A stretch of 64,000 nt of DNA from Boletus sp. NGJ (taxonomy: Eukaryota > Basidiomycota > Agaricomycetes > Boletales > Boletaceae), in assembly GCA_019096195.1 (NCBI GenBank), contig JAGTXK010000022.1, positions 1 through 64,000 of the forward strand. The letters are read 5' to 3'. Shown here one piece after another: positions 45,739 to 58,310 of the stretch (its first letter is position 1; the number at the start of each line of letters is the position of its first letter). The notes beneath the pieces were generated by a model. It searched no databases. It saw only the letters and a program-made list of their open reading frames with translations, and had not been told where the DNA came from. Both the position numbers and the translations under genes were made by a program.

Positions 45739-47247
45739 ATGCCTCTACTTACCCGTGTGCAGGCCATTTTCATAGCTCTTGACCCTGTACGTCTTGCACA
45801 GGTTCTTTTTGACTTCACATCCGTCGTTCGCTCCCAATTCTGGGATGGAAGGCGAACAGGCCCAGACTTTGTGTCTCCAATGGCAAGTCTCACCAAGCGG
45901 CAATCAGGACATCTGGCAAAACTCGTTCTCCAATATAGCAAAAGTCTACCAAAATCCGAGCCTGACGAAAGAGACACTTCGTACCCGAACAATGTCCCTC
46001 ACACTGTCACAGGGGTAGACATCGCTAGCGCTTTGCACAGCGCCGAGTCGGACACGGTCTCAGAGTACCAGCAAGTTCACCCTCAGGCTGTCGCAGTTTT
46101 AGACCTCGCCGATGGGCAGTACACCACACCGGCAGATGTCGATCTAATGGTGCTTGTACCCATACTGCTGAGCTTGCTCGTTATCTCGAGGACCAACGAG
46201 TGGTCTCCTGCTTCCGAGTTTATCGCCATTGATTTTATAGGCGCTCTCATACTAGGACCTGGCACGCTCAGGCTCATTCGCAGGACGGCAGTGCACCCCG
46301 CGGAGTTGGATACAGGTCCCGGATGCGCGTTGCTCATGGACGACGACCTCATGGTGGTGATTCGGGGCAGCCAAAAAATTGTCGAGGCGGTCACCGAAGG
46401 TGGCTTCTACCTCTCTTTTTCAGATCCAAAACCTAGGCAAGGTGTAACACCCGTGACCGAGAGATCAGAAGAGAAGCAAGTCATCTCTGACGTGCTAATC
46501 GGAGTGGTGGAAGGAGGATGCCGTGGGGTATGCGAGGCCATAGTGATGCGACTTTTGCATTTGCGCACTGCTATTCCCAACCTCAGAGAGATAGCTCTCG
46601 TGACAATATTTGGGCGTATGATATGCAAGGCATGCTGGTTGGGACTGAAGGCATCTGCCAACGATTCCGTACCAACAGTCGCAGGAATAACTCCCCTGCG
46701 ATCAGTTGCAAGGTTGACGGGAGAATTTTTGGGACTGCTGATAGTATCAGCCGTAATCGCGTCAGCTTCTACTGCTACGATACTGATTCACGGTGTGTCG
46801 TTCTTCATCCAGTCTTTCTACTTTGCGTTGTTTGCAAGGCTCGTCTTGCAATCCCAAAATTACCGTGTTCGGACGGAGCGATTTCTCCACGCGCTGGGCC
46901 GTCCACAGATAAGGAAGTGGGCGTTCCGCACGCAGGCTTCGGCAGCAACCTTCGCATGTCTCGTTCTTTGTCGGGATATCGACCGACCTGTCAAGAGTAT
47001 CAACCTCCTTGGCCTCTTGGACATCTTGATTCCTGATCAACGCGACATTTGGAGAGTGTGGAAGAAGAGGGTAGCTGATCGCATCGTATACGAAAAATCC
47101 ATTGTCTTTGCGCCGACCATACCTGCATTTCGCGACACAATGGGCCAAGAGCGCTTCAAAGGTCTTTTGGACGAAGCTCAACGTGCTTACGACAAGTACC
47201 ATCACTTTTATTCCTCTGATACCTCCACTGCGACCTCCACTGCGTAG
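45739..47247 (+). CDS. Single-exon 502-residue orphan membrane protein
   Basis: I do not recognise this protein. It is one uninterrupted frame of 502 codons, rare here because neighbours are split by introns. Hydrophobic segments include VDLMVLVPILLSLLVIS near residue 135, FIAIDFIGALILGPGTL near 163, FLGLLIVSAVIASASTATIL near 335 and FFIQSFYFALFARLVL near 357, so two to four membrane passes are likely. The N-terminal 130 residues and the last 80 are hydrophilic. The C-terminus ends with a Ser/Thr run. Promoter side faces the SDR start at 45,482, so the two genes are divergent with about 250 bp between them. Confidence 0.65.
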   Translation: MPLLTRVQAIFIALDPVRLAQVLFDFTSVVRSQFWDGRRTGPDFVSPMASLTKRQSGHLAKLVLQYSKSLPKSEPDERDTSYPNNVPHTVTGVDIASALHSAESDTVSEYQQVHPQAVAVLDLADGQYTTPADVDLMVLVPILLSLLVISRTNEWSPASEFIAIDFIGALILGPGTLRLIRRTAVHPAELDTGPGCALLMDDDLMVVIRGSQKIVEAVTEGGFYLSFSDPKPRQGVTPVTERSEEKQVISDVLIGVVEGGCRGVCEAIVMRLLHLRTAIPNLREIALVTIFGRMICKACWLGLKASANDSVPTVAGITPLRSVARLTGEFLGLLIVSAVIASASTATILIHGVSFFIQSFYFALFARLVLQSQNYRVRTERFLHALGRPQIRKWAFRTQASAATFACLVLCRDIDRPVKSINLLGLLDILIPDQRDIWRVWKKRVADRIVYEKSIVFAPTIPAFRDTMGQERFKGLLDEAQRAYDKYHHFYSSDTSTATSTA

Positions 47248-48617
47248 CAATCTCTCATGATCTTATGCATGCATGTTTTTTCTTCGTAGTTCGTGCGATA
47301 TGTAACACTACGCTGGCATGCTACTTAATACCGAGCAGCACGAGCTTCGTTATGGCGACTCTTTGACTCTATGATCCGCGGGATACTTGTCGGATGACTC
47401 TCTGGCCTGTACATATGTCACAATTCCACGGTTCAATAACTGGCTTCGGTTGTCAGTTATAGGCACACCGAGCAAGAGGACGTCTGGCTCAAGGGCCACA
47501 CAAGTATATACGCCGTCCTCGCAACCCAGAACAAGTAGACTAATCACAGACATTGGGCGTGTGACTCACGATCCTCTGGAGCCAGCCCATTGGTGGTCTG
47601 ACGATCCTGTCCGATGGCAAATGGCGTTGGGTCGGATACATTGATAATGCAGTGGCGCGTTCTCCTCACCGCTCCCCCTCGTCCTGATCCTATAATCCGT
47701 GATTTCAACGGGCGGGCATAGCGACAGTGTCCTGACGAAGAGTACCACTTTCGGAAGCATGGAGGAAGGAAAGAACGACCTCGTATGGGCGCGTAGCACT
47801 GAATTCAAGATGGTTCCTATATATAAGGGAAATGGATCAAGGTTTCTGCATCAAAATTCCAGTGTTCATGTTTCGCCTCTTCGCTGGTAAGTATAGGTTC
47901 CTATTCGCAACTAATGGCGGCTTGCGTGATCCCGGCCGACGGTGTCCTGTCTGGTCGTATGATTGAACAGTGTGCAAATCATGGACGATTGTTTGAAAAA
48001 TTAATTTGACGGCGACCTTGAGACCGGCTGAAATTCCTTGTTCAACATGTTGTGGCGCCTGTTTCTGTTTATCCCTAATATCATGATTTGATTGCTTGCG
48101 GTGGTGATCAGCGTTGCCACCAATTGCTGTGCCCCACGTACCATTGATTGTGACGGTAAATTTCGTCGACCACCTCAATTCAATGCATTACGGTTTCGCA
48201 AGAACGTGAAGATTCCGTAGACGAATCCCCGTTGTGACTAAACTCTCAACTTGATCGCCTATACTTGAGTGAAATCGACTCAACCTTTTCAGTGCTCGAA
48301 CGTACGTCCTTCACATGTACAGCAATACGCACTGTACCGTTTATTTCAGATTGCTGTGAATGTTTGGAGTTTAAATCTGGATAGTTCTCAACGCTTGGAG
48401 AATTTCAGTCGGATATTCAAAGTTCCCTAGCTCGCCTCATCATGATGCATGATGCGTCATTCACATTCACATTTAGATTGCACCAACCTGTGGTCCGACG
48501 GACACAGGAAAATGATTTGGCCACACGGAGCTCAGCACTCCGAGCTCTTATCAGCTTGGCTGCTTTGCACCGCAGAGCATTGGTTCTGGTTTCTGTTCTC
48601 CCTGGCAGTTTGTTGAG
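47248..48617. other. Intergenic, nothing recognised
   Basis: About 1.4 kb without a recognisable gene; the open frames here are under 115 codons and have no known motifs. Confidence 0.4.
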
Positions 48618-50241
48618 ATGTCGTTCGCGGGCACCGTGTCACAGGTAGCTGGGCTACAGACATCCAAGGTGGGTCTTCTCCGAGATGTTGAGCACCCACC
48701 TCACCCTTCCCTTTGCACCATAACGGCGTCGCCAGTATTTCAATAGTATGTCTTTCCGCATTACTCTTTGTTTGGCACCGTGCTTACATATGGATGACCA
48801 GTTGCTGGCATGGCGATTCTGGTGAGGAAGATCTGCTTGAGAGGTGGACATTTCTCTGATGCAATTGGACTACTGATAGATCTTCGACTATACGATCACC
48901 CTCGAGGACGAAGTATGTGGACACGACGAAATTGTCATCGATGCGTTAATCTTTTGTTAGGCACGATGGGTGTGGGGACGCAGCTGGAATGTAACACGAG
49001 TCGTCTTTACTTTATCAAGATATCTGCCATTCGCAGGTGCGGCGATGACTGCATATAGTGAGTGTGCCATGGCGAGTTTATTTAATTTAATTTTTGCTGA
49101 AGACGCTACGCGGGAAGCTGCGTTACGTTCAAACTCAGAGGTATCTCCAATGTATGATCGACCATGGTAATACTCTTATGCTCTGATAGCCCTGCGGATC
49201 GAGTGCAGCAGAGAACAGTGGGTGGTTGACGTCTTGAGGATGCCCGGATTGATACCTCTTTTTTACCAGTCGTTCATATACTGGGTGTCATCGCTTCGGA
49301 AGGTCCGTCGCATCGCCTTCCTCCACGAGCAGTGCATGAATGTTGTCTGCCATCAAGGGCTTCTGATCCTACGCACGCACGCATATTGGCAAGGCGATAA
49401 ACGGGTGTTATACGGCCTTCTTGCGTATGGTAGCGTAAGTCGTCTCGTCTTCGTTGTATTTCCTTTGAGCTCGCTCGAGCAGACAATGACATAACTTAGG
49501 TGACGATCGCTGCGCTTGTAGGCCTCAATTTCTCACCAAAGCAATTACTCCCTGGAGGTAAGTCTGGGGCCACGTCAATTGTTCTTCTCTTGACTCGTCT
49601 CTCCGGTGCACAGCACAAGCTCCTCCGGGTTGCTTTCTGATCATCAGTCGAAATATTGCTTTGTTGTATTTGCTCTTAGTGATTTTCGAAATGGGTGAGT
49701 AGCCTATCGTATCGATTCGTCACTCTCTATACTGATTTATTTCAGTGATATTGTTTTTAACGGTCTACAAGCATTTTCATTTCTATCATGGAGTGAGGAC
49801 ATCCATGGTGTACACAATCTATCGAGATGGCGTGTTTTATATCGTCTGCATCATACGTAAGAGAAATCTTCACGCCAATAGACTCGTAGTTTACCTTGAG
49901 GCGCAGTCATTACACTGGCTAACATGATCGCTGACAGTGCATTTCCGGTAAATACTTCTCTTCCATGGCACGCATCCAGAAAATGCTAACGAGAACGGTC
50001 ATTTTCCAGTTTCAATTCAGCGACCTCTTGAACCTGTGCGTGATTAGCATCTTTGCTTTGCCGAAGCTATGACGATGGTTGTTTCACCTCCAGACCCCAG
50101 GTCGCCCTCCACAGCGTGCTTGCATCACGCATCCTGTTCAACCTACGCAAGATCCACCACTATCTACAGAACGGGATGTTGGATTCGAGCATGTTGAATT
50201 CACTGGATCCGAGTCGTCTGGAAAGGGTTTGCGGGGTTTGA
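48618..50241 (+). CDS. DUF6533-type multi-pass membrane protein
   Basis: Basidiomycete DUF6533 proteins are polytopic membrane proteins with a 7TM-like layout and no known function. Start MSFAGTVSQVAGLQTSK at 48,618, followed by an intron. The family signature reads FDYTITLEDEV, then WVWGRSWNVTRVVFTLSRYL and PFAGAAMTAYS near 48,880-49,060, matching the DUF6533 DYxLTxxxEV ... RYLPF pattern. Later exons give LLILRTHAYWQGDKRVLYGL, a membrane segment near 49,660 (IALLYLLLVIFEM), VILFLTVYKHFHFYHGVR and ITLANMIADSAF. The typical C-terminal block is VALHSVLASRILFNLRKIHH, ending near DPSRLERVCGV at 50,241. About eight exons; some junctions are uncertain but no clear break is seen. Confidence 0.7.
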
Positions 50242-50624
50242 CGAGTATCTACGTCGATGTAGACATCGAGCATGGACCCGTGTCGTGGTATTTAATTTAT
50301 TTACTGTAATGTCTTCTCGAAGCCGGTTTCTCTCGTGCGAAAGGTGTCATATGTGTAGATACAAACACAAACGTACCGCTACAATGTATCACTTTGCGCT
50401 CGACCTGTTACAGCCTAGTATCGAAACAAGAACCGGAACCCGGCTTGGCAGGGGCCATACATATGTTGTGCGGAGGTTGCAAGTGCATATTCTGTACTTA
50501 TGGATAGTAATATGTATATTCGAACAAATACTAGGGAAATATATCAGAAAAACCTTCTAGCGAATAGGCTAAAAATAACACCAGTCGAATATCCCACCCA
50601 CCAACGTTTTCGGATCCTCCGCAT

Positions 50625-51534
50625 TCAAAAAATCCTCTCGGTCGACACTGCAGAAGTTGGGGAGAAAATAGGCGTTTGCTCATCATCCAAGATGTTAGAC
50701 ATCCAACCCTTTCTCATCGCTTCCATGCGATCCCGAATGACTTTGGCCATCGGAGCTGTCTTGCGGAGACCTTGGGTATGGTTCGGCTTCCAATTATCGG
50801 GAAGACGCTCCCGTGTCACCCAAAGGCGGAGGACCTCAAGGTCAAGACCATCCTTGGCCGCATCCTTGCCACCCAAGACGCCAATCGCAATTGCCATCTC
50901 ACCCCGTGCAATCTCCGCCTGCCACCACCGTAATGGTTTATCAAGTGCCTTCTCGCGCTTCGTGCGAATGTTGGCGACGTCCTCCAACGTCATGCGACCT
51001 TCGAGATACCGACCACCTTGATGCAGTGCCGACTTCATCAAAGAGTTGCTTACTGCCGTGGGTGCGTACTCGTCCTCCTTGTGCGCATCGACATGGAAAA
51101 GGGATGCATCGTGTTCGATGCAGTTGTGACGGGAAAGGTCCCAAAGGGACACTTTGCGGAGTTGGCCGAGGATGAACCATCCACCAAAGGCGAGAATGAA
51201 GGCTAAGAGCACTGATATTTGGTATCCTTCCCTGAGTGCCCCGTAGATTGTGAATGGACTAATATTTTTCCCGTCCCTTGGTCTGTCCATGACGTTAGAA
51301 TCGATCCGCACGATGATGAGTATCGTGTTCGGACGTCATGTTTTGGAGCTTAACTTACAGAAAACCATGGTTGGCGAGAGCGTTCAGAGCAGGACATGGC
51401 GACCTCTTGTCCCCAGGCTGGGGTCGGCAGTAGTCATGGCTGATCCCTTTGAGGGGGCAAATCCCGCCTGCGTGCGAGTGGTGATCGTGGCCGGGAACAG
51501 GGGAAGCGAGCAGTGGGGAAAATGGGGTCTCCAT
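50625..51534 (-). CDS. Heme-thiolate peroxidase (chloroperoxidase/UPO family)
   Basis: A heme-thiolate peroxidase or peroxygenase, a family that uses peroxide for halogenation or oxygen transfer. Two exons: 51534-51359 and 51282-50625, with a 76-bp intron (GTAAGT...CTAAC...ACAG). The proximal heme-ligand motif is SPCPALNALANHGFLPRDGK (Pro-Cys-Pro). The distal motif is RHNCIEHDASL (Glu-His-Asp-Ala-Ser). Further matches are ALREGYQISVLLAFILAFGG, PLRWWQAEIARGEMAIAIGV and TRERLPDNWKPNH. About 277 residues, within the range of short family members. No clear N-terminal signal peptide is seen after METPFSPLLASPVPGHD; an upstream Met at 51,579 is possible. Function in lignocellulose or metabolite oxidation is inference. 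Confidence 0.85.
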
Positions 51535-54240
51535 AATGGCTCGGGCCGAGGTGTTGACGCGAGTGAGAGTGATGGGCATGTCTCAGTCGGTGGGGATGGG
51601 TGGGTGTTTGAAGAGAGTTGGGGGATGAAAATCAAACAGGGCCGACTTATCTTTTAAGGGGTGGACCATTTAACACCATTAGATTTGGACGCTATAACTG
51701 TCAGGGCTTTTCGGCGCAGAAAGTTCGCGATGAAATCGTACAGAGGTAATGGCGCTGTTCCTGATCCACTGCCACAAAGCTGTAGGTTACGATGCCGCCT
51801 TACATTACGAGCACGATGATGATCTACACGTTGAATTCCCTCCATGGACACTGCCGTCCGGTTGGGAATTCGCAGATCGATGGGAATCAATCAGTGCGCG
51901 CTCGTGTGTATCAAGGCGCCAGGAACTGAAGAACGAGGCTATGCATGGAAGTCGGCGCTCGAAATTCATGGCCACCGTTTCTCACAACCACGGCGGAAGT
52001 TCTCCCCACACGTTGACCCCGGGGGGAGGACGGCGCCGAACTTGCTCCCGCAATACAGGACTTCGACAGGCCCTGATAAGCTTGCCAGAAACTCACCCAC
52101 GTTGTTCTACGGTTCTACCTTGTGTACTCTTGAACTCTCTAGAGTACAGTAAATGAAGTCTTAGGTGCGCTCAGGTAAACCATTCACTGCCTCGTTAAAC
52201 GAACATTTTTTTTGACAGAGCTTTCTGATCAGTATTTGTATTCTCGGCGCTCGGTAATCTCCTTCTCCCGTTTCTCACTGCAATGCCCCCTAAATAGGAC
52301 ACACAAGGAGCGGATTCCCTCCAATGTACGAGTCCGACTTGGCGGTGTGGCACATCGCCGGGAACTTACACTAGGTTCATAATGAACCCTTGGCCCTAGG
52401 CTGGTGCCAAACTTTATCAGAACGTCATTGACCTCATGGTGACATTGGCACAACGACCCAGCCAGATCACTATCGTTGTAGACTTTCATACAATCCATTC
52501 ATTAACGTGGCTTCGTATACCAGTGTACCGGCATGTGATATCAGGCAGAACAGCACAGAGTAGCAACCGAAAGAGACGAACATCTCACTCCACGGAAAAG
52601 TGCGTACCATGTGCATCCGTCGAAATTCACCATTGAATGACTCGGCCTTTAGTTGTCCCGGCGTACTGATGATTATTTGAGTTCGTAGACCTAGTGCATC
52701 GATACGCCGTCCTTTCTCCAGTTTGCGCCGCAACCACGGGCCGTGTTTCAACTTGCATACCATTTCGGCGCTCTTGTTCAATGTGTTTCATGTCGCTTGC
52801 GCACTCGGCAACGATAAGATAAGACAAGGAGATGTCTCGTCGAGTGTCGACGTTTGTGCATTTGCATATACCCTCCGAAAGAAAACTGATCACACAGTCT
52901 GAGCTGATGTATTCCAGTGCTGCGCAGAGGGACTACACTGGTATGCACCTCACGAGGTACGTAGATTCGGAGGATTATAATCCAACGATATCGGTCAACG
53001 TCTAGGATCCCCAGGAGCTCCGTCTATTCGTGAATATGAAACTAGATCGGAAGCAAGGGGGAATATTGATATCTGCTTCAGGAGCCTTCATATGGTCGTG
53101 TGAGATAGTCCGCGCTCAGTTGCTGTTCCTGTTTGACCCCTGATGTCCCCAACACAGTCCCAGGAGCATCCCGGCCGGAGCTCATAGCATATCATATAAT
53201 CGCCGTTCAAGCTGCTCCTCGGAGGGGGGATATTATTCCTCCTTCTATCACCGGTCCACACTCATCCGAGCAAGCAAAACCTGATCGGCCATTCGCAGAT
53301 GAATTTGATTAAGGACGATGTTCGGGTATACCACCTTGTTCGGTCGGTTGCATGGATGGAAGTACTAATACTAGAAAATGGAAGCATATTCCGCTACAGC
53401 CTATAGGTGCCATTGACATTCCTGTTTTTGAGATATGGGTGAATAGTTGGACCTATAGAATATACATTTTACAATTAAAGTTACCTGTTTACACTGGCGT
53501 GGTATTTGGGTAGAACGATGCACACGTTCAAGGTTGTCGAATCTTTGTCGCAATGCATGAAAATGAAATCCTGCCGACGGGTGAGACTGTTTACCAAGTT
53601 GATTGACACCTCGAAAGTAAATCTTCTATCATCGTAGCTATCGCACGTCAAGCCCGATTTGCGCGTATCGATGGTCCACGACTGTAGCGTCGTCGTATCC
53701 TGACTAGCCTTGAATTTCACGAAATAAATCAACGGTTCTAAGATGCCCAGATTCGGTCCCGAGCAATCAAATCTCAAGCTCGAACTGGGCCGGCCTCAGG
53801 CTGGATCAGCCATGAACCTCTTGATCTCGAGAAACTCGACATTCAATGTTGGTGGGGGTCAACTTGAACGGTTTAGATCCACTAATTGCCGGGTTATTTA
53901 GGCTGGGGGAAAAAAAGTGTCCAAGTGAGCGACGACTCGCCTTATGGGTAGTCCAATTGTGAAGCCGTATCTCGCGTTATGACCACCTCGTCGTTGCTGG
54001 TTTGAATTCTGTATCGCGGGTAAAACGGAACAAGAACAAGTTCTGCATTGCTACCCAGGTCACGTGCAAAATCGCATCAAATCGTTAATTAATTGCTCTT
54101 ATGTAAAAGAATCGTCCGACAGCGCACGTTTCATGCAAAAGTCCTTTCCATCCCATTCTGCTTCACGACATTCCAGCTCGCTAGCAAGGGATTTGCATAT
54201 CCACATCCATTCCTGTTGACAATTCTGCACGAGGGGTTCC
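51535..54240. other. 2.7 kb without a confidently recognised gene
   Basis: Only short open frames. The best is 53,481-53,777 (minus, IYFVKFKASQDTTTLQSWTI), which could be an exon of a small unknown protein. No repeat or mobile element recognised. Confidence 0.4.
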
Positions 54241-55114
54241 ATGTCTGATCCGGTATCTTCCAAGTCTACCTTCCTCTGCATGTACATGAGGAACCATCCG
54301 GATACCCTGGTCGCGTATGTCAAGCACTTTGGAAAAATACCCGGGAATGTCAGCTCTGCTGAAATGAAGTCAATCGACCGCCAGGTGAGTCGCAACACGC
54401 ATCAGGTCCCGGAATCAAATTAGCATGAACACATCATTGTGTCATCAGGGCATGAACCTCTCATACTCGCTCAAGAGCGGCGGTGTTGGCTCTGTCCACG
54501 TTAAATTTGACCCACCACTTGTTGGTTATGATGACGTCAAGCCGAGATTACTTGCTATGAAAGCTGACGCGCAAGAAGCACTCGGGATGGTGTGTTCATA
54601 TATCCAAACCTCTCGCCAGTTTAGATATTTACTACTTTCCTGCTCGAATTCCAGCTACAATCTCCCAAGATAACATCGTTCCGCATGCCATCCGGTGCCG
54701 TGTCCGTCCTGTGCATTCTCTTTGGTGTAGCGTATTTCAGTTTGGCGCCCCCTCGGGGAACCTCTCTGCCGCCAATACCAACCAACATTACTGACATGGT
54801 TTTCATGCCTGCGCATACAATTTTGGGCGTACTTGGCTTTCAGCCATTTCTTAGAACCATTGTCCAAACCACTGCTGCCATACATGGCCTTGAAACCCTT
54901 TATACGTGGTATCTTTGCAGACGCTACGTCGAGGGACCTTTTGTCACTGTGAGGAGATGTAGTTATGTTCTTCCTTCGCCATGCTGACGTGAACCCTTCG
55001 TCACAATAGGCCGCATATCTTTCTGCAACGGCCGTCGTTGGCTTTCCGATCTGGGCCGATCTCAAGAAGAGAGTTCAAGAGAAGCGCATCGAGAGTGTCA
55101 TGAAAGCAGAGTAA
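54241..55114 (+). CDS. DUF2470-domain membrane protein
   Basis: DUF2470 is found in heme-utilisation and FMN-binding-split-barrel-like proteins; in fungi it sits before membrane helices and its role is unknown. Exons read 54241-54384, 54449-54589, 54655-54948 and 55010-55114, all in frame. The domain covers MSDPVSSKSTFLCMYMRNHP, LVAYVKHFGKIPGNVSSAEM and GMNLSYSLKSGGVGSVHVKF, with VKPRLLAMKADAQEALGM at its end. Exon 3 has hydrophobic segments (SGAVSVLCILFGVAYFSLA and MPAHTILGVLGFQPFL), and exon 4 adds AAYLSATAVVGFPIWADLKK before a basic tail. About 227 residues; looks intact. Confidence 0.85.
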
Positions 55115-56479
55115 CGTTCGAAAATACCCGCGTCATGACCGTACTAGGCCACACGTAGAGCGCTGTCCGAATGACTTGCAGTATTTCCCACCAAGATTTC
55201 GTCTTGACGGCGACGTCTCTGGAGTCTGGAGAGCAGCCGTGTCTTGTGTGCCCGGACACTCTAATGTATCTAATCATTTTGATCCGTTGATCCGAGGGGC
55301 TTATCGACTATCAGCGGACGCTCGTGATCCGAGACGGCTGCCGTCTGACCCTGCTCAGTTCCCTGGGGTTATCAGACGCTCGGCGCATCATCTGGTGCAC
55401 TGGTTACTTCGGGTATAACCGATCAATCAGTCCCGAGCGACCCAGCAGGGTAGACTGATCATATCAAACATCAGTCGACGTCTATTAATTCTCTCATCCC
55501 CTACCGCGTGGCGTGCGACGTCATCGCTTGAAAGCTCCATCACAGCCCATTTGAGAGCCTATGAGTGGAAGACGGCTTACCGCTCGTCTTGATGTTTCGC
55601 AAGCAAGCACGGAGGTTCTATCCCCATCATATGGCATTGCCCCGATTTGTCGTATTCCTGTGATGACTCATTGACTCTTGAGAAAGTAATTTCCCCTTGC
55701 AGCTGAACATTGTTGTCGCTCCTGGGTTGCATCGCCTGCTTTTCCCATCACCACTTGAGCGTGCTGGGGTCGTTGAGATAGAGAGAATGCCACCGTTTGT
55801 CCGTGGCATGCCCCGGTAGGTCAGTAAAAAGTGTCTCGACTCCTTATTAACCTGGATAGGTCATGATCTGTTCGCTGTTGTCCACGTCCAGCTGGAGGTG
55901 CAGTGGTACATCAATTTCAAGAGACAGTTTCCATGTCTGTCTTGCGCAATCATCTTGATGTCGTGGGTGAATTTCCTTCCTAAGTTTCTGAGGCTCTGCA
56001 ATTAAGGTTGAAATGCCGGTGGGTATATGCCATGAATTGATAGCATCATCATATTTAAGATACTCAGCTTTCAAGTCGGCATGTTCCGCACAGTACCTGG
56101 CATGGCAGTACTGCCCGGATCAATTCTTGGGCTCGGAGCTGTGTTCGGATGTATTTATAGTGTCATCTCTGAGAATACTGTTGCTAAAAAAATACCTGGA
56201 CCGTAAGCTACAGCCGCGAGTAATGCCATCTTCCCGTGTCATCGCATGGAATGATGACTGCAAAACGATAGTTATGTAAGATTTCATTTCAGAATTGTTG
56301 CTCGGCAAGCTTGAATGTCATTCTGATGATGGATGGGGTTAGCTCTTCTCAGGTATTCGTATTCCGGGGGAAAAAACATAGCCCTCGATCTCAGCGCCCA
56401 GCAGCTGCAAGCAACGCCAGAAATGGTCTAGCTCAGGCTCCTGGTTGACCTCCCTTATAATTTTACCTTTCTTCTTTCA
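55115..56479. other. Intergenic with small open frames
   Basis: No gene confidently recognised. A minus-strand frame at 55,847-56,074 (TWKLSLEIDVPLHLQLDVDN) has protein-like texture but no identified family. Confidence 0.35.
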
Positions 56480-58310
56480 CTCTCTTTTGCCCCGAGCATG
56501 TACCCGTGGTTGTTGGATTCATTTGACTTGAAATTCAAGCTATAATATATGGTTTGTTTATTACTCCTAGTACGGAGGCTCTTTTGCAAGTTGTCAAGTA
56601 CTAGCACCCATTCAAGATTGTGGTCAAGAGCGGAGAGGACCAATGGTCATATGCCGCCCTCTGGGCTCGTGTCAGGCAGATTGCTGACAAAATTACTGAC
56701 CTTGGTGGTGCCGAGAACCCAATTGGCCTTCTTATGCCATGGGTGAGTTTGATGGTCACTCTACATACACAATGAATTGACTTTTGCTTCAGCCTCGAAA
56801 TCGATTACGTCGCTGCGCGCGGCTCACGCGATCTGGCTCTCTGGCCGCACCATTGTCTTCCTTTCCGCAAAGTGGACGCCTGAGGTTCTCCAGGTTGTCC
56901 TTGAGCGTGCAAACGTCCATCTCATCCTGTTTGGTTCTTCGGAACCACCGGCTTTGTCGGGGGTCGCTGTCTCGACTTTCAGTCCGTCGGGTTCCAACAG
57001 CCTCCGGGCCATCATCCATGTGACCCCACCGAACTGGATTTCTGACGCAACATGCTAAACAGACGTTTTGCGCTCACTTTTTGAGATTCGTCGCTTCATG
57101 TTCAATCAGACAATGTTGTCCATAGATCCCTTGAATCGATACGCAACTCTCAGTTGCTTCGAGTTTGCTTTACACCAAGCATCTTCCGTGCTTTCACTGA
57201 CTTCGCCCAAATGCGCTCTGGTGGTTCAAAGCTGGCAAGCGGCTTCAACCGTGTCTACTGGATGGTCATTAGAGGTAAAACTCACAGTATTCATGATCTC
57301 GAGTTGGCGCGTACTGTCATCCCAAGTGCGACCATTGCCTGCGACTAAGTTCTTTCACGAGCTTACTTTCAAAAATCTCCTCATCATCCGTGCTCGTCAA
57401 GTCAGTTACAACCGAGAAGGTCGTTCTTCTGCCAACACTAAGACTACCGACGCCTCATTCATCCTCAAATACACTTGCGACCGCCTGCGTGTTTCTCATG
57501 ACGATTTTGCGATGGTCATCAGTTCCGTGCGCTGCATCATGGGGATGCCGTTCAGTGCATCATGCAAGATCGACCTTGTCATGCTTCAAAAATTGGCGGA
57601 TTCCACGGAGTCTCTTGCGTCTGGCCACTCCGCAGAGCTCCCCACGTTCATTTCTCCCACCTCCAAGGTTGATGTACTCGCTGGGGAGATCACAGCAGAG
57701 ATTTCTAAAGCTGTCCAATTCTTCTGAGATTGTCCCGATGGATATACCAATCCTCTATTCGGGTCTCAACTCCATCACTGTAGTTCGCCTCTACATGTGG
57801 TTGCAGTCCGAGCAGAGTGCGCGGAGGAGACGACTCGGACATAATTGTTTGAGGAAGAAATCACGGCTCAAGTCCTCGCCACCGAAATCTTGAGGGAAGA
57901 GATCGACGAGTCGGATGTCGATATCCTTGCCGAAGAAATTGCCGCTGTGATCACAAAGTTATCCAAGTCACTCGAGCCCGTTCCAAAGGATATCCCTCTC
58001 CCCTGCTCGGGACTCAACTCCATCACCTTGGTTCATCTTTACATGTGGTTACAGTCCGAGCACGCGTATGAGGAGAGTGACGCACCTGTTCGAAGAAGAA
58101 TTTACAGCGCAGGTGCTTGCCATGAAGATTTTGGATCACAATGATGACGGTGAATCGCAGGTGGAGGTCGGCAGTACGGATCCCAGCCCAGATACTCTCG
58201 CCGAGATGATGGCGCTTCCGAGGTTCAGGTTCTCGAGAAAGATCCGGATTTCACGACCGAAGAGTTCATCGTCGACGAGATGTCGAGTTACGAACACAGG
58301 TTCTCATAAA
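56480..58310 (+). pseudogene. Decayed adenylation enzyme with tandem carrier domains
   Basis: Pieces of a multidomain NRPS-like/acyl-adenylating synthetase. The start of an AMP-binding domain is near 56,660 (YAALWARVRQIADKITDLGG). AAHAIWLSGRTIVFLSAKWT is near 56,815, and a later adenylation block near 57,175 (SIFRAFTDFAQMRSGG...NRVYWMVI). Two carrier-like (phosphopantetheine attachment) segments follow, DIPILYSGLNSITVVRLYMW near 57,745 and DIPLPCSGLNSITLVHLYMW near 57,995, both with the GLNS serine motif. FEEEITAQVLATEIL-type helices follow each. The core motifs between are missing or out of frame, so this is probably a pseudogene. The near-identical carriers point to internal duplication. 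Confidence 0.55.

Noticed and set aside
51749-52156. Plus-strand ORF of 135 codons and overlapping 102-codon ORF
   Set aside because: No recognisable motif, biased composition and no plausible exon neighbours.
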